Shown: positions 41,210 through 49,508 of the stretch, piece by piece
Layout of the letters: each line of letters opens with the position of its first letter
Position numbering within the stretch: position 1 is the stretch's first letter
NCBI RefSeq assembly: GCF_014698115.1
Contig: NZ_JACJSJ010000052.1
Coordinates: 1-54,301, forward strand
Source: Nostoc sp. FACHB-973
GTDB lineage: Bacteria; Cyanobacteriota; Cyanobacteriia; Cyanobacteriales; Nostocaceae
Length of the DNA stretch: 54,301 nucleotides
Reading direction: 5' to 3'
Position numbers and translations under genes: made by a program
The notes under the pieces: model-generated
Seen by the model: only the letters and a program-made list of their open reading frames with translations
The model's database searches: none
Told to the model about the DNA's origin: nothing

Positions 41210-41908
41210 ATGTCATATACCCCACTTTTTGCCGATCGCATCCATGCGGGTGAGGAGTTGGCGCAAGTAATTTACGATCTTTTGACTCAGCAAACCATTG
41301 ATTCTGGGGTGAAGCCTGTACCAATTGTTTATGCTTTGCCAAGAGGTGGTATACCAGTGGCAGCACCAATAGCACGTCTTTTGGGTTGTCCGTTAACGAT
41401 AGTTGTAGCCAAAAAAATTAGCCATCCAGAAAACCCAGAGTTAGCAATTGGTGCAGTCACTAGTTCCGGAAATGTTCTTTGGACTGAGCAAAAGTTATTT
41501 CGCCCCAAACATGATGCGCGGTGGCGAGAAGGGGCTTTAAATAAAGCTATTGGGCAAGCTAAGTCTTTGGAAGAGCAATTAATTTCTGGTTGTCCCCAGG
41601 TGAATGTAGAGAATGCTACGGCGATCTTAGTTGATGATGGCATTGCCACAGGTATGACTATGGCAGTTGCTGCTACTGCCATCAAAGCCCTTTCCCCGGC
41701 AGCAGTTTGGGTATGTACTCCAGTGGCGCCACAAAAATTGCTGCCCTGGTTGAATCAATGGGGCGATCGCATTGTTGTCTTGAAGACACCGGAACCTTTT
41801 TGGAGTGTGAGTAATTTTTACGCACAGTTTCCCCAAGTAGACACATTAGAAGCTCTCGCATATCTCCAGGAACAAAAAACAATCGGCAACACTGATTCGT
41901 CCGACTAA
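41210..41908 (+). CDS. Phosphoribosyltransferase-domain protein
   Basis: A type I PRTase fold protein of about 232 residues from ATG 41210. PRPP-binding signature ATAILVDDGIATGMTMAVAATAI, N-terminal IVYALPRGGIPVAAPIARLLG, and a flexible hood with VVAKKISHPENPELAIGAVTSSG. Stand-alone proteins like this are annotated as phosphoribosyltransferases without known substrate. A purine or pyrimidine salvage role or a ComF-like role are possibilities. ATG 41210 is preceded by GGGGGAAG at good spacing and is better than the ATG 15 bases upstream. Confidence 0.85.
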   Translation: MSYTPLFADRIHAGEELAQVIYDLLTQQTIDSGVKPVPIVYALPRGGIPVAAPIARLLGCPLTIVVAKKISHPENPELAIGAVTSSGNVLWTEQKLFRPKHDARWREGALNKAIGQAKSLEEQLISGCPQVNVENATAILVDDGIATGMTMAVAATAIKALSPAAVWVCTPVAPQKLLPWLNQWGDRIVVLKTPEPFWSVSNFYAQFPQVDTLEALAYLQEQKTIGNTDSSD

Positions 41909-41917
41909 TTTTTATTT

Positions 41918-42097
41918 TTATCTTCTTGCAAGAATTCCTGGGGCATAAGCCTCAATTACTTTGCCAGTGCGAGTGCAACTAATCATCAAGTAATCACAAC
42001 TTGGGCATTGTGTCCGAGTTAATTGATTATCAGTAATATAATAACGCTCAGCTTGACTACCACAATTTGGGCAGTAAATTTTTTGTACTGTCTGCAT
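41918..42097 (-). CDS. Small zinc-ribbon protein
   Basis: About 59 residues from ATG 42097: YCPNCGSQAERYY and QCPSCDYLMISC supply two CxxC pairs 17-20 residues apart, the classical zinc-ribbon arrangement. The tail has TGKVIEAYAPGIL. Similar small proteins in cyanobacteria are often auto-annotated as PriA-like, without basis beyond the zinc motif. An upstream start (42175) would add 26 residues of non-conserved character; AGGGG lies about 8 bases before the ATG at 42097. It is convergent with the phosphoribosyltransferase gene. Confidence 0.75.
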   Translation of the reverse strand: MQTVQKIYCPNCGSQAERYYITDNQLTRTQCPSCDYLMISCTRTGKVIEAYAPGILARR

Positions 42098-42175
42098 TTG
42101 AAAACCCCTGGTTCTAATTATTTTGTATTTGGTAAAATTGCTAGTTAAACCAGGAAAAATTCTGGTTCGACCCAA

Positions 42176-42860
42176 CTTAACAAACTGCCGTGAAATTGGC
42201 TGATTATTTTAAACAAAATTTCATGTTTGAAAAATTTTGGATATCTTTAATCTATTATCCTCAAATTTACGTGATTTTACCCTCCTACTTTAGATACATA
42301 AATTAATTTTTTAATAAATTTTGCTTAGAGATTCAGTGATCCCTATGGCTAATGCGTTGAGAGAGGCTTATTTATAGTCATTTTAGACGAATGCAAAAAA
42401 AGCCGTTCTTGTATTCAAAAATTAAAACCCAGAAATTACTGTATCTTTGGTTACAAAATCTCTCTCTTAAGATTTAGTTAATATTTACCGATAAGGTTGA
42501 TTACTCCGTTTCAATTCATGGAGAGCGATCGCTTTAGTATCCCCAACCTCCACCAGTTCGCCATCGTTGTTGGCAATTTCTTCACTAGTGCGATCGCTTT
42601 GAGCCAGCCCTCACTACTGATGGTGTTCTGAAATTTCCGGCTGATATCAAAAATCCTTAACTGAACCGTATTGCTTTTTAGATGCTATTTAACTTAATAA
42701 TTTCATTGAAAATACTTTACAAAATTGTGGACATCCCCAGTGAGAATTTCCTCTATTAAACAACTCAAAAATATTGGAGAGTAATAATGGCAACCATAAC
42801 AAAAAGGTATGGGGTTACTCTAAAATCAAAAATTTAAAATCCAAAATTGTTTGACTCATA
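42176..42860. other. Intergenic with a possible gene remnant
   Basis: About 690 bases. The only coding-like patch is on the minus strand at 42485-42610: about 40 codons closed upstream by TGA, with GELVEVGDTKAIALHELKRS ahead of a stop, reading like a real protein C-terminus. There is no start, so it would be a fragment of a decayed gene. AAATCAAAAATTTAAAATCCAAAATTG-type repeat DNA lies at about 42820-42848. Confidence 0.4.
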
Positions 42861-44738
42861 TCAAGACGGATGAAAATAATCGTAAATTTCTTGAGCCAAA
42901 CGCGGTCCGATTCCAGGAACCTCAGCGAGTTGGGCGGTTGTTGCTTGTCGAATATAATCAACTGAGCGAAAATACCCTAGTAGTTGCTTTTGTCGATGAT
43001 GTCCTAAACCAGGAATTTCATCTAAACGCGATCGCTTTAATTTATCACTGCGTTGCTGACGATGGAAAGTCACTGCAAACCGATGCGCTTCATCCCGCAG
43101 TCGCCGCAATAACTGTACCCCTGGCTGTTCTGCGTCAGTCGTCAACGGTTGAGATTCTCCCGGTAAAAAAATCTCTTCTCGCTGTTTCGCTAAACTCACA
43201 ACTCGCAAGTCTTCTAATAAATTCATTTCTTGCAAAACAGCAACAACTGATGATAATTGACCTTTACCGCCATCAATCATAATTAAATCAGGCCAATCAG
43301 GATTACCCAAACGTGTTAATTGTTGATCTTCGGCATACTTGCGAAACCGACGCTGGATAACTTCAGCAAGACTTGCAAAATCATCTGAATGTCCGGCTGT
43401 GACTGTGGGATTTTTAATTTTGTAGTGGCGATAGTGCTGCTTAGCGGGTAACCCGTCGATGAACACGACTTGGGAAGCTACAGCATTTGAGCCTTGAATG
43501 TGGGAAATGTCATAACCTTCGATGCGGTGAGGTACATCTGGTAAATCCAGAATAGCTGCTAAATCTTGCATTGCTTGGTGATTGCGATCGCCTAATTTTT
43601 GCATTCTTTGCAATTCATACTGGGCATTTCGCTCTACCATCTCGATTAATTCTGCCTTGGTTTGCCGCAAAGGAGTCAAAATCGTCACTTTTCTACCTTT
43701 ACGTTCAGTTAAGACATCTGCCAATATTTCTGCATCCGGTAATTCATGCTGCACCAAAATTTCTATCGGTATTTCCACAGAGTCAGCAGTTTGGTAATGT
43801 TCTTCTAAAGCTCGTTGTAAAATTGCTCCTGGTTCTGCGTGAGCATCCGCCACAAACGCCAAGCGTCCCACTAATTGTCCAGCGCGAATCTGGAATAATT
43901 GAATGCAGGCGTGTTGTGCGTCGGCTGCTAGAGCGATGGCATCCCGTGAAACTGTATCATCTGGTAAGGATACTTTTTGGTCGGCTGTCAGCGACTTTAA
44001 CCCAGAAATTTGATCGCGAATTCGCGCGGCTGACTCAAAATTCAAGTCCTCAGCAGCAGCGTTCATCTGTTGGGTCAAAATATCAATTAGTTCTTGAGTC
44101 CGACCTTGGAAGACCATCGCTATTTTTTGCACAATTTTGCGATATTCTTCTGGTGAAATTAGCTGTTGGCACACACCTGGACAACGCCCTAAATCATAAT
44201 TCAGACAAGGACGGTCTTTGAAAAGCGGTTGAGGTCGTTGTCGCTGGGGAAAGATGCGCTTACACAAACGTAAAATTTCTCGCAACAACCCAGCATCAGT
44301 ATAGGGGCCATAAAATTTATCCTTTTCTTTGCCTAATTGGCGTTTCCGGGTGATAAAAATCCGTGGATAATTTTCCGACCATGTGATGCAGAGATATGGG
44401 TATTTCTTATCATCCTTCAGCAGCACATTAAAATATGGCTGGTGCTGCTTGATTAAGTTGGCCTCCAGCGCCAAGGCTTCCGCTTCAGTATCAGTGACGA
44501 TGAATTCAATTTCCGTCACTAATTTTACCATTGTGGCAATGCGTTCACTTTTGTTGTACCCGTCCCGGAAATAGGAACGCACACGCGATCGCAATTTACG
44601 TGATTTACCTATATATATAATGCGATCGCTCTTGTCCCGCATGAAATAAACTCCCGGTTCCGGTGGAATTTCCGCTAACCGATTTTCCAGTCGTTCTGGC
44701 TCTTTAACCAGTGGTAGTATTTGAGTCGATATTGTCAC
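42861..44738 (-). CDS. uvrC: Excinuclease ABC subunit C
   Basis: Nucleotide excision repair nuclease making both incisions around UvrB-bound lesions. About 625 residues from GTG 44738. GIY-YIG domain (about 20-100): GVYFMRDKSDRIIYIGKSRKLRSRVRSYF, and ALALEANLIKQHQPYFN; a conserved Cys cluster C...DLGRCPGVC; UVR motif (AAEDLNFESAARIRDQI); RNase-H-like C-terminal nuclease with IEGYDISHIQGSNAVASQVVF and PDLIMIDGGKGQL; tandem HhH at the end (LDEIPGLGHHRQKQLLGYF, LAEVPGIGPRLAQEIYDYF). The frame stays open 36 codons upstream to an ATG at 44846, but that extension is unlike the family; GTG before TISTQILPLVKEPERL fits better. Confidence 0.94.
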   Translation of the reverse strand: MTISTQILPLVKEPERLENRLAEIPPEPGVYFMRDKSDRIIYIGKSRKLRSRVRSYFRDGYNKSERIATMVKLVTEIEFIVTDTEAEALALEANLIKQHQPYFNVLLKDDKKYPYLCITWSENYPRIFITRKRQLGKEKDKFYGPYTDAGLLREILRLCKRIFPQRQRPQPLFKDRPCLNYDLGRCPGVCQQLISPEEYRKIVQKIAMVFQGRTQELIDILTQQMNAAAEDLNFESAARIRDQISGLKSLTADQKVSLPDDTVSRDAIALAADAQHACIQLFQIRAGQLVGRLAFVADAHAEPGAILQRALEEHYQTADSVEIPIEILVQHELPDAEILADVLTERKGRKVTILTPLRQTKAELIEMVERNAQYELQRMQKLGDRNHQAMQDLAAILDLPDVPHRIEGYDISHIQGSNAVASQVVFIDGLPAKQHYRHYKIKNPTVTAGHSDDFASLAEVIQRRFRKYAEDQQLTRLGNPDWPDLIMIDGGKGQLSSVVAVLQEMNLLEDLRVVSLAKQREEIFLPGESQPLTTDAEQPGVQLLRRLRDEAHRFAVTFHRQQRSDKLKRSRLDEIPGLGHHRQKQLLGYFRSVDYIRQATTAQLAEVPGIGPRLAQEIYDYFHPS

Positions 44739-45183
44739 AACTAAAATTAAGTAATCTTTCCCTATTTTAAGAAAAATAATTTTTTCTTGCCGATTTAACG
44801 AAGTATTATCAAGTAAATATACTGTAGCTAGACTTTTAGTCCGCACAGAGAACAGTCTATTGGCAGGTTTCCTCCACCCAGAGCTTAGACTTCAACTGAG
44901 TTTGTGTAGCTGCAACTTTAATCGTCAGCAGTTGTCAGAATTAAAAGTTTACTTTTTGTGTTTTTACTTAATATTTTAAAATTATGATGTTTTATTATTT
45001 GAAATTATATTTTTTTAGAGAAAAATTATTTTAATTTCTTGACTGTATTAACTTTATGTATTTATTATTAAATTCACTAATTTATTGAAGTTTCCATATT
45101 AAGGGAATTAACTGATTGAGTCAGTTAAATTTATGCTTATTATTGAAAATATAACTATTTTAATAATTACAAAAAATTAAATT
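44739..45183. other. Divergent intergenic between uvrC and a small gene
   Basis: Very AT-rich from about 44945 on, with no repeats or hairpins of note. It presumably holds the promoters of uvrC (-) and the 59-codon gene (+). Confidence 0.4.
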
Positions 45184-45363
45184 ATGAATCTGCAAGACTT
45201 TGAAGCACAGTACCGTGAGGCTATGGCTGAAACGCTCAATGAGTTGCAAGCAACAGTTTTATTGTTAGCAGAGGTACAAAATAAAATTTCAAAAATTGGT
45301 AATTCTGTGCAAAATCTGAGTCAGCGTGTTGAAGAGTTCATTGCTGAGCAAAAAGTAGAATAA
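45184..45363 (+). CDS. Small coiled-coil-like protein, 59 aa
   Basis: Begins MNLQDFEAQYREAMAETLNE and ends EEFIAEQKVE. It is acidic and strongly heptad-patterned (leucines and valines at a/d spacing in LQATVLLLAEVQNKISKIG and VQNLSQRVEEFI), predicting a continuous helix or short coiled coil. No cysteines, membrane segment or signal. Its 59 codons fall below usual 60-residue cut-offs, but its helical regularity and the AT-rich promoter-like DNA upstream favour a real gene. Convergent with the response-regulator gene 23 bases away. I do not recognise a family. Confidence 0.6.
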   Translation: MNLQDFEAQYREAMAETLNELQATVLLLAEVQNKISKIGNSVQNLSQRVEEFIAEQKVE

Positions 45364-45386
45364 ATATCTATATCTATTAGTAAACT

Positions 45387-45809
45387 TTATCTGTGACGAT
45401 AACTAAACTCTTGTTCAATTGTCAGGATCAGATCCTTGAGTTTTAGAGGTTTGACAAAATAGTGGCGTGCGCCCAAACTGAGAGCTAGTTCTCGATCTGC
45501 TTTAAAAGCAAAGGCTGAAACCACAATAATAGGTATTTTTGACAAATCAGGTTTTTGTTGGACTTGTTTTAAGAGCGAGTAACCGTCAACATCTGGCAAT
45601 TTCAAGTCGAGTAACATTAAATCTGGCTGGAATTTCTCAATGGTTGAAAAAAAACCAGAACCTTCCGATAAACTCTGGACATCGTACCCACAATAATTCA
45701 GGTAGTCACTGAGTAACATCCTATTGAGATCGTGGTCTTCGATTAATAAAATTCGTCTAGCTTGATTTGACCGGAATTCTTGATTTATATTCAGTAATTG
45801 TGCTGTCAT
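45387..45809 (-). CDS. Single-domain response regulator
   Basis: A receiver domain of 140 residues with no output domain. Acidic pocket E24-D25 (LIEDHDL), phospho-acceptor D68 (LMLLDLKLPDVDG), switch Ser in VVSAFAF (98), and K120 in YFVKPLKL. All residues for phosphorylation are present. Such CheY-like proteins relay phosphate to a partner or bind a target directly. No histidine kinase gene lies in the window. Confidence 0.9.
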   Translation of the reverse strand: MTAQLLNINQEFRSNQARRILLIEDHDLNRMLLSDYLNYCGYDVQSLSEGSGFFSTIEKFQPDLMLLDLKLPDVDGYSLLKQVQQKPDLSKIPIIVVSAFAFKADRELALSLGARHYFVKPLKLKDLILTIEQEFSYRHR

Positions 45810-46174
45810 TGGAAATCATTATTTTAAGTTACAAGCCAATTATTGCCAGATGAATTGTCAAATGAATAGAAAGTTGAGTTATGTAATAATGTAGTTAAAG
45901 CTTATAATATAGTAATTTTAGCTATAGTGGTATAATTAAACCATATTATTTAAAAATAAAATAATAATAAAAAATTAAGCTTTTCTTAACAAAACTTTTA
46001 TTATTCATCCGATTAAACAATCTGCTGTTAGGGTAAATGCCCTCCCAGAGCGGTTTTCATCTGGATATTGTGGAAAATCCCAAAGGGAATATAACGTCTG
46101 AATAATTGGAAAAATATTCATAAAAAAGGGAGCTAATAGCTCCCTAATCAGTTTGTACAGTTGCGCCCGCCGTC
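45810..46174. other. Intergenic upstream of the response regulator
   Basis: Highly AT-rich at about 45880-45990 and containing the presumed promoter of the response regulator. The terminator of the PEP-CTERM gene occupies 46122-46145. No gene is seen. Confidence 0.45.
46122..46145 (-). terminator. Intrinsic terminator of the PEP-CTERM gene
   Basis: Minus strand: AGGGAGCT (46145-46138), loop ATT, AGCTCCCT (46134-46127), then TTTTTA. A perfect 8-base stem with U-tract, 30 bases past the stop. Confidence 0.85.
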
Positions 46175-47245
46175 TCAAATAGATGCTTTTTTTACTTGGC
46201 GTCGGGTAGTAAAGACACCAGCAACACCCAGCAAACCAAGTATTACTGATGGTTCTGGGACTGAGCTTGAAGGAGGTGGGGGAGCGATGTATCCAGGTGT
46301 GTTCCAGGTATAATATGCACTGTAGGATACACCATCATCTGAGGCTGTAATTCCGGATGCAGTGGGGTTAAAGCTATAGGCGTAGTAAGTTTGACCACCA
46401 GTAACTACTTTGGCAATTTCACTAGCTCCGATTTCACCTTGGTAGGTGGTTAATGTCGCTTGCAAGCTCAGTACTTCTTTGAATGATGTCAGTTGAGTTA
46501 TTTGAGCTTGTAGCATTACTTTTGTAGCAGCAGGAGTTAGAGACGAGTTCAGCGCTGCTTTAAGTGTTAAAAGCTTAGCGTCAACATCTGAAACGTTTAC
46601 TAGAGTTATATCTTTATTACCCAATAGTGATTTCAGTGTTATTGTACTTGTACTACTCACTGGTGTAGTATACGCAGCATTAAGCTTATCAGAAACTGTA
46701 GCTAAGAGTTTAGTCTTGACATCCAAGTGACCAACCAATGTCAGTCCTACACCGCCATTTTGACCAAATTGGAAGCTACCAACGTTCGGATCTCCCATCC
46801 CCAATAAAGAAAAAGAGCTTGTTATTATTGATTTGGTATTTGTTGAAAACCCATTCCACACTGACTGGAATGGAGTATAAGTACTCAACAAATCACCCAG
46901 CCACTGGGAACCAAAACTATTCCAGTCACTAGCGGTGACACTGCTAACGGTAGCGCTGTAGTTTCCTTGTGTGGCAGTGAAACCAACGTTAGAAGTGGGA
47001 TTTTCGGTACTATACCAAAGTTCGACGTTAGACGAAGCATTACCATCACTCAAAGCTTGGGAGGCAGCTACAGTATTATTTGCAATAAAACTACCATTAG
47101 ATCCACCAGTATATGTTTTAATTTCATTTGCATTGTTGAAACTAAAAGATGTAGCATGTGCTGGGGCACTTGCAAGAGCGCTCACACCAATAGCCATCGA
47201 TGCACCAATCACAAGTTTCTGAAAAGTCATTTTCATTTTTTTCAA
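46175..47245 (-). CDS. PEP-CTERM sorting-signal protein
   Basis: A 356-residue exported protein. N-terminal signal peptide (FQKLVIGASMAIGVSALASAPAHA, cleavage after AHA). The C-terminus has VPEPSVILGLLGVAGVFTTRRQVKKA, the PEP motif, a short membrane helix and basic tail recognised by exosortase and then processed. The mature part is Ser/Thr/Asn-rich and low in Cys, as in surface proteins; no catalytic domain is recognised. An exosortase (EpsH/XrtA-type) must be elsewhere in the genome, since none lies here. It ends in a strong terminator and is probably monocistronic. Confidence 0.85.
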   Translation of the reverse strand: MKKMKMTFQKLVIGASMAIGVSALASAPAHATSFSFNNANEIKTYTGGSNGSFIANNTVAASQALSDGNASSNVELWYSTENPTSNVGFTATQGNYSATVSSVTASDWNSFGSQWLGDLLSTYTPFQSVWNGFSTNTKSIITSSFSLLGMGDPNVGSFQFGQNGGVGLTLVGHLDVKTKLLATVSDKLNAAYTTPVSSTSTITLKSLLGNKDITLVNVSDVDAKLLTLKAALNSSLTPAATKVMLQAQITQLTSFKEVLSLQATLTTYQGEIGASEIAKVVTGGQTYYAYSFNPTASGITASDDGVSYSAYYTWNTPGYIAPPPPSSSVPEPSVILGLLGVAGVFTTRRQVKKASI

Positions 47246-47639
47246 GTCTCCGTCGGTTTGAAAGTTAAGGTTTAAAGTACTGCTGTTTCTAGGCTTGGAC
47301 TGTCTTGGCTACAGGCTTTTTGGCAACATTGTTGCTTAGAAAAGCGACCTGTATTGTTAGCCATCTTTGGTAGCTGAGCGTACAAACCCAGTTTAAGAAA
47401 CGGGGAGACTTGATTGGGTAAAGTTACTGCTGATTATCAATGAAATGATGACGAATATTTCTCGATTTTTATGCGTAAAATTACATATTTAATAAAAATT
47501 AAATAGTAATTTAAATTACATATATTTATTTTAGTAAAAAATAGGTATTTGTCGGTAGGTACAGCTGTGCGACCCTACCGCACATTCTAGCCATAGACTT
47601 TGCCGCAAAAAATCATTAGCGTTGACTTTGAGAAGAAAT
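47246..47639. other. Promoter region of the PEP-CTERM gene with a palindromic repeat
   Basis: No ORF. At about 47553-47580 a CGGTAGG...TACAGCTGTG...CCCTACCG palindrome shares the TACAGCTGTGCG core with the element at 49729-49756, indicating one dispersed family. A small GCAACATTGTTGC hairpin lies near 47320. Confidence 0.45.
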
Positions 47640-48884
47640 TCAATTCAGGAATTTAGCCATTCTTTCCACAGCAGTTTCTAACAAATATGGCTCATGAACT
47701 AAGGCAAAGCGGACATATCCTTCTCCGGATTTGCCAAAACCTGCACCTGGGGAAGCGGCTACACCAGTTTGTTTGACTAGCTGGGTGCAAAATTCGATGG
47801 AGTTTTGACTCCAAGGTGAAGGTAACTTTGCCCAAATGTACATTGTGGCGTGGGGAGTGGGAACATTCCAACCAATGCGGTGTAAAGCACTAATGAAAGC
47901 ATCGCGGCGCTGCTGGAAGGTAGCGACAGCAGTTTTGACTCCAATTTGAGGCCCAGTCAAAGCAGCGATTGCTCCATTCAAAATTCCCCGATATTGGTTA
48001 AAATCAACAGCAGCTTTTACCTGGCGTAAAGCGTTAATTAACTGGGCATTGCCGATGGCGTAGCCAATGCGGAAGCCGCCCATATTATAGGACTTGGAAA
48101 GGGTAAAAAATTCAATGGAGATACTTTTCTCGCGATCGGCTTGCAAAATGGAAGGTACTGGGGATTGGGTATTGGGTATTGGGTATTGGGAAAACTCTTT
48201 CCTAGTCCCCAATCCCCAATCGCCATTCTCTTCAAATACCAAATCCACGTAGGGGAAATCGTGAACTAAGGCGAGATTGTGTTGCTGACAGAAGGCGACA
48301 GCTTCTTGGAAGAAAGATAAAGGAGCGATCGCCGCTGTGGGGTTGTGGGGATAACTTAACACCATCATCCGCGACTGAGCCAAGACTGGGGCGGGAATAT
48401 CGGCAAACACTGGTAAAAAACCGTTTTCTTCCCTTAGTGGCATTGGGTATATTTGCCCGCTAGCGAGGTAGACTCCTCCAGCATGGGAGGGGTAACCGGG
48501 ATCGAGCAACAGGGCAAAATCTCCGGGATTGAGCAATGCTAGGGGTAAATGGGCGGTACCTTCTTGAGAACCAATCAGGGGTAGTACCTCTGTTTGGGGA
48601 TCGACTGCGATGCCAAATTTTTGTTGGTACCAGTTGGCTGCGGCTTCCCGGAAGCCTTGAGTGCCATTAAATAAGAGATAGCCGTGGGTGGTGCGATCGT
48701 GAAGAGACTGGGCGATCGCGTCAATCACATGTGCCTCGGCTGGTAAATCAGAAGACCCCAAGGACAAATCAATTAGCTGTTGTCCAGCGGCCAAGGCAAT
48801 TGCTTTGGCTTTGTCCATATCAGCAAATACATTAGATTGTAGGGGCTGTAAACGTTTTGCAAACTGTATTTTACTCATTGTCAT
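47640..48884 (-). CDS. Second LL-diaminopimelate aminotransferase-like class I/II aminotransferase
   Basis: A PLP-dependent aminotransferase, 414 residues. PLP lysine K264 in TLSKSYNMGGFRIGY; YPHNPTAA (178-185) replaces the usual YPNNPTGA; the C-terminal GYVRFALVHE carries the substrate-binding arginine. It is clearly related to the protein at 233-1408 but diverged (SSDLPAEA instead of DPDKPTPN near the N-terminus), so its substrate may differ. Residues about 220-245 (GDWGLG...TQSPVPS) come from in-frame GGGGATTGGG repeat DNA (48150-48224). Without it the protein matches the family's usual length. Biochemical specificity cannot be deduced from sequence alone. Confidence 0.8.
   Translation of the reverse strand: MTMSKIQFAKRLQPLQSNVFADMDKAKAIALAAGQQLIDLSLGSSDLPAEAHVIDAIAQSLHDRTTHGYLLFNGTQGFREAAANWYQQKFGIAVDPQTEVLPLIGSQEGTAHLPLALLNPGDFALLLDPGYPSHAGGVYLASGQIYPMPLREENGFLPVFADIPAPVLAQSRMMVLSYPHNPTAAIAPLSFFQEAVAFCQQHNLALVHDFPYVDLVFEENGDWGLGTRKEFSQYPIPNTQSPVPSILQADREKSISIEFFTLSKSYNMGGFRIGYAIGNAQLINALRQVKAAVDFNQYRGILNGAIAALTGPQIGVKTAVATFQQRRDAFISALHRIGWNVPTPHATMYIWAKLPSPWSQNSIEFCTQLVKQTGVAASPGAGFGKSGEGYVRFALVHEPYLLETAVERMAKFLN
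48150..48224 (-). repeat. In-frame GGGGATTGGG repeat insert in the aminotransferase
   Basis: GGGGATTGGGTATTGGGTATTGGG (about 48159-48190) and its opposite-sense partner CCCCAATCCCCAATCGCC (about 48207-48224) form an inverted-repeat hairpin typical of this genome's intergenic repeats. It sits inside the coding sequence, read in frame as about 25 residues. Confidence 0.7.
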
Positions 48885-49137
48885 TTGTCATTTGTTACAA
48901 AGTTCTGTAGCCTTCTTTTGATGGAGACACTCTTGTTAGCTTGCTTCACCGTAGGAGTACGAGATGGCGTTTGCGGAGGGTCTCCAAGAGTTGCCAGACG
49001 CTCGGTGACACGGCGAATCGCTACTCTATCGGAAGAAATATTGTAAGAGACTTTGCGCTTTGTCATTTGTCCAAAGTCGAATGGTCAATAACCAATAACC
49101 AATAACCAATGACCAATGACCAATGACCAATGACTAA
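48885..49137. repeat. Intergenic repeats before the aminotransferase gene
   Basis: Contains TGTCATTTGT units at both ends (near 48884 and 49065), GGCGTTTGCGGAGGGTCTCC (48966-48985), and at about 49083-49133 an array of CAATAAC/CAATGAC heptamers. A 61-codon frame at 48881-49066 overlapping the aminotransferase start is mostly repeat sequence; I do not call it a gene. Confidence 0.6.
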
Positions 49138-49469
49138 TTACTATCTAAATGCTTGGCTAGAAGGCTGAGTAATTTTTCTTTGCCGATGACTCCCTCAGTG
49201 GATTCTAGTATTTTGTCTCCTTGAATTAGCCTGAGGGCGGGGACACCTTCCACTTGGTACTGTTTAACCGTGAGTGGGTTGGGGTCAATTTCCATTTTAA
49301 CGACTTTGAGGCGATCGCTATAAGCACTGGCAGCTGAGTTAATCATGGGCGACATCAATTGACAAGGGCCGCACCAGGAAGCCCAAAAGTAAACTAATAC
49401 AGGCTGCTCGGCTTTTAACACTTCAGTTTCAAAATCAGCATCAGTTATGGTGGTTACAGCCTTACTCAT
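49134..49469 (-). CDS. Thioredoxin-family protein
   Basis: A 111-residue thioredoxin-fold protein. Active site FWASWCGPC (WCGPC) with the standard two cysteines, cis-Pro loop EGVPALRLIQ, and KVVKMEID before it. It reduces disulfides in target proteins. The sequence (ADFETEVLKAEQPVLVYFWASWCGPCQLMSP) is close to thioredoxins, but the residues after the CGPC motif (QLMSPMINSAAS) are unlike classic TrxA (KMIAP), so it may be one of the cyanobacterial atypical types. GGAGA six bases before the ATG at 49469 decides the start; an upstream extension of 13 residues is open but lacks a ribosome-binding site. Confidence 0.88.
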   Translation of the reverse strand: MSKAVTTITDADFETEVLKAEQPVLVYFWASWCGPCQLMSPMINSAASAYSDRLKVVKMEIDPNPLTVKQYQVEGVPALRLIQGDKILESTEGVIGKEKLLSLLAKHLDSN

Positions 49470-49508
49470 TGCAGTCTCCATCAGGTGGCGATCAAAGTTG
49501 GCACACAC

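Noticed and set aside
42160..42180. tRNA T-loop-like GGTTCGACCC
   Set aside because: No cloverleaf arms around it; lies just ahead of the zinc-ribbon gene.
48881..49066. 61-codon minus-strand ORF overlapping the aminotransferase start by 4 bases
   Set aside because: Most of it is repeat DNA (TGTCATTTGT, GGCGTTTGCGGAGGGTCTCC) and the product is Arg/Ser-rich without a recognisable fold.
49083..49137. CRISPR array suspected from CCAATAAC/CCAATGAC repeats
   Set aside because: Units are 7-8 bases, directly adjacent, without spacers; they are heptamer STRR-type repeats.
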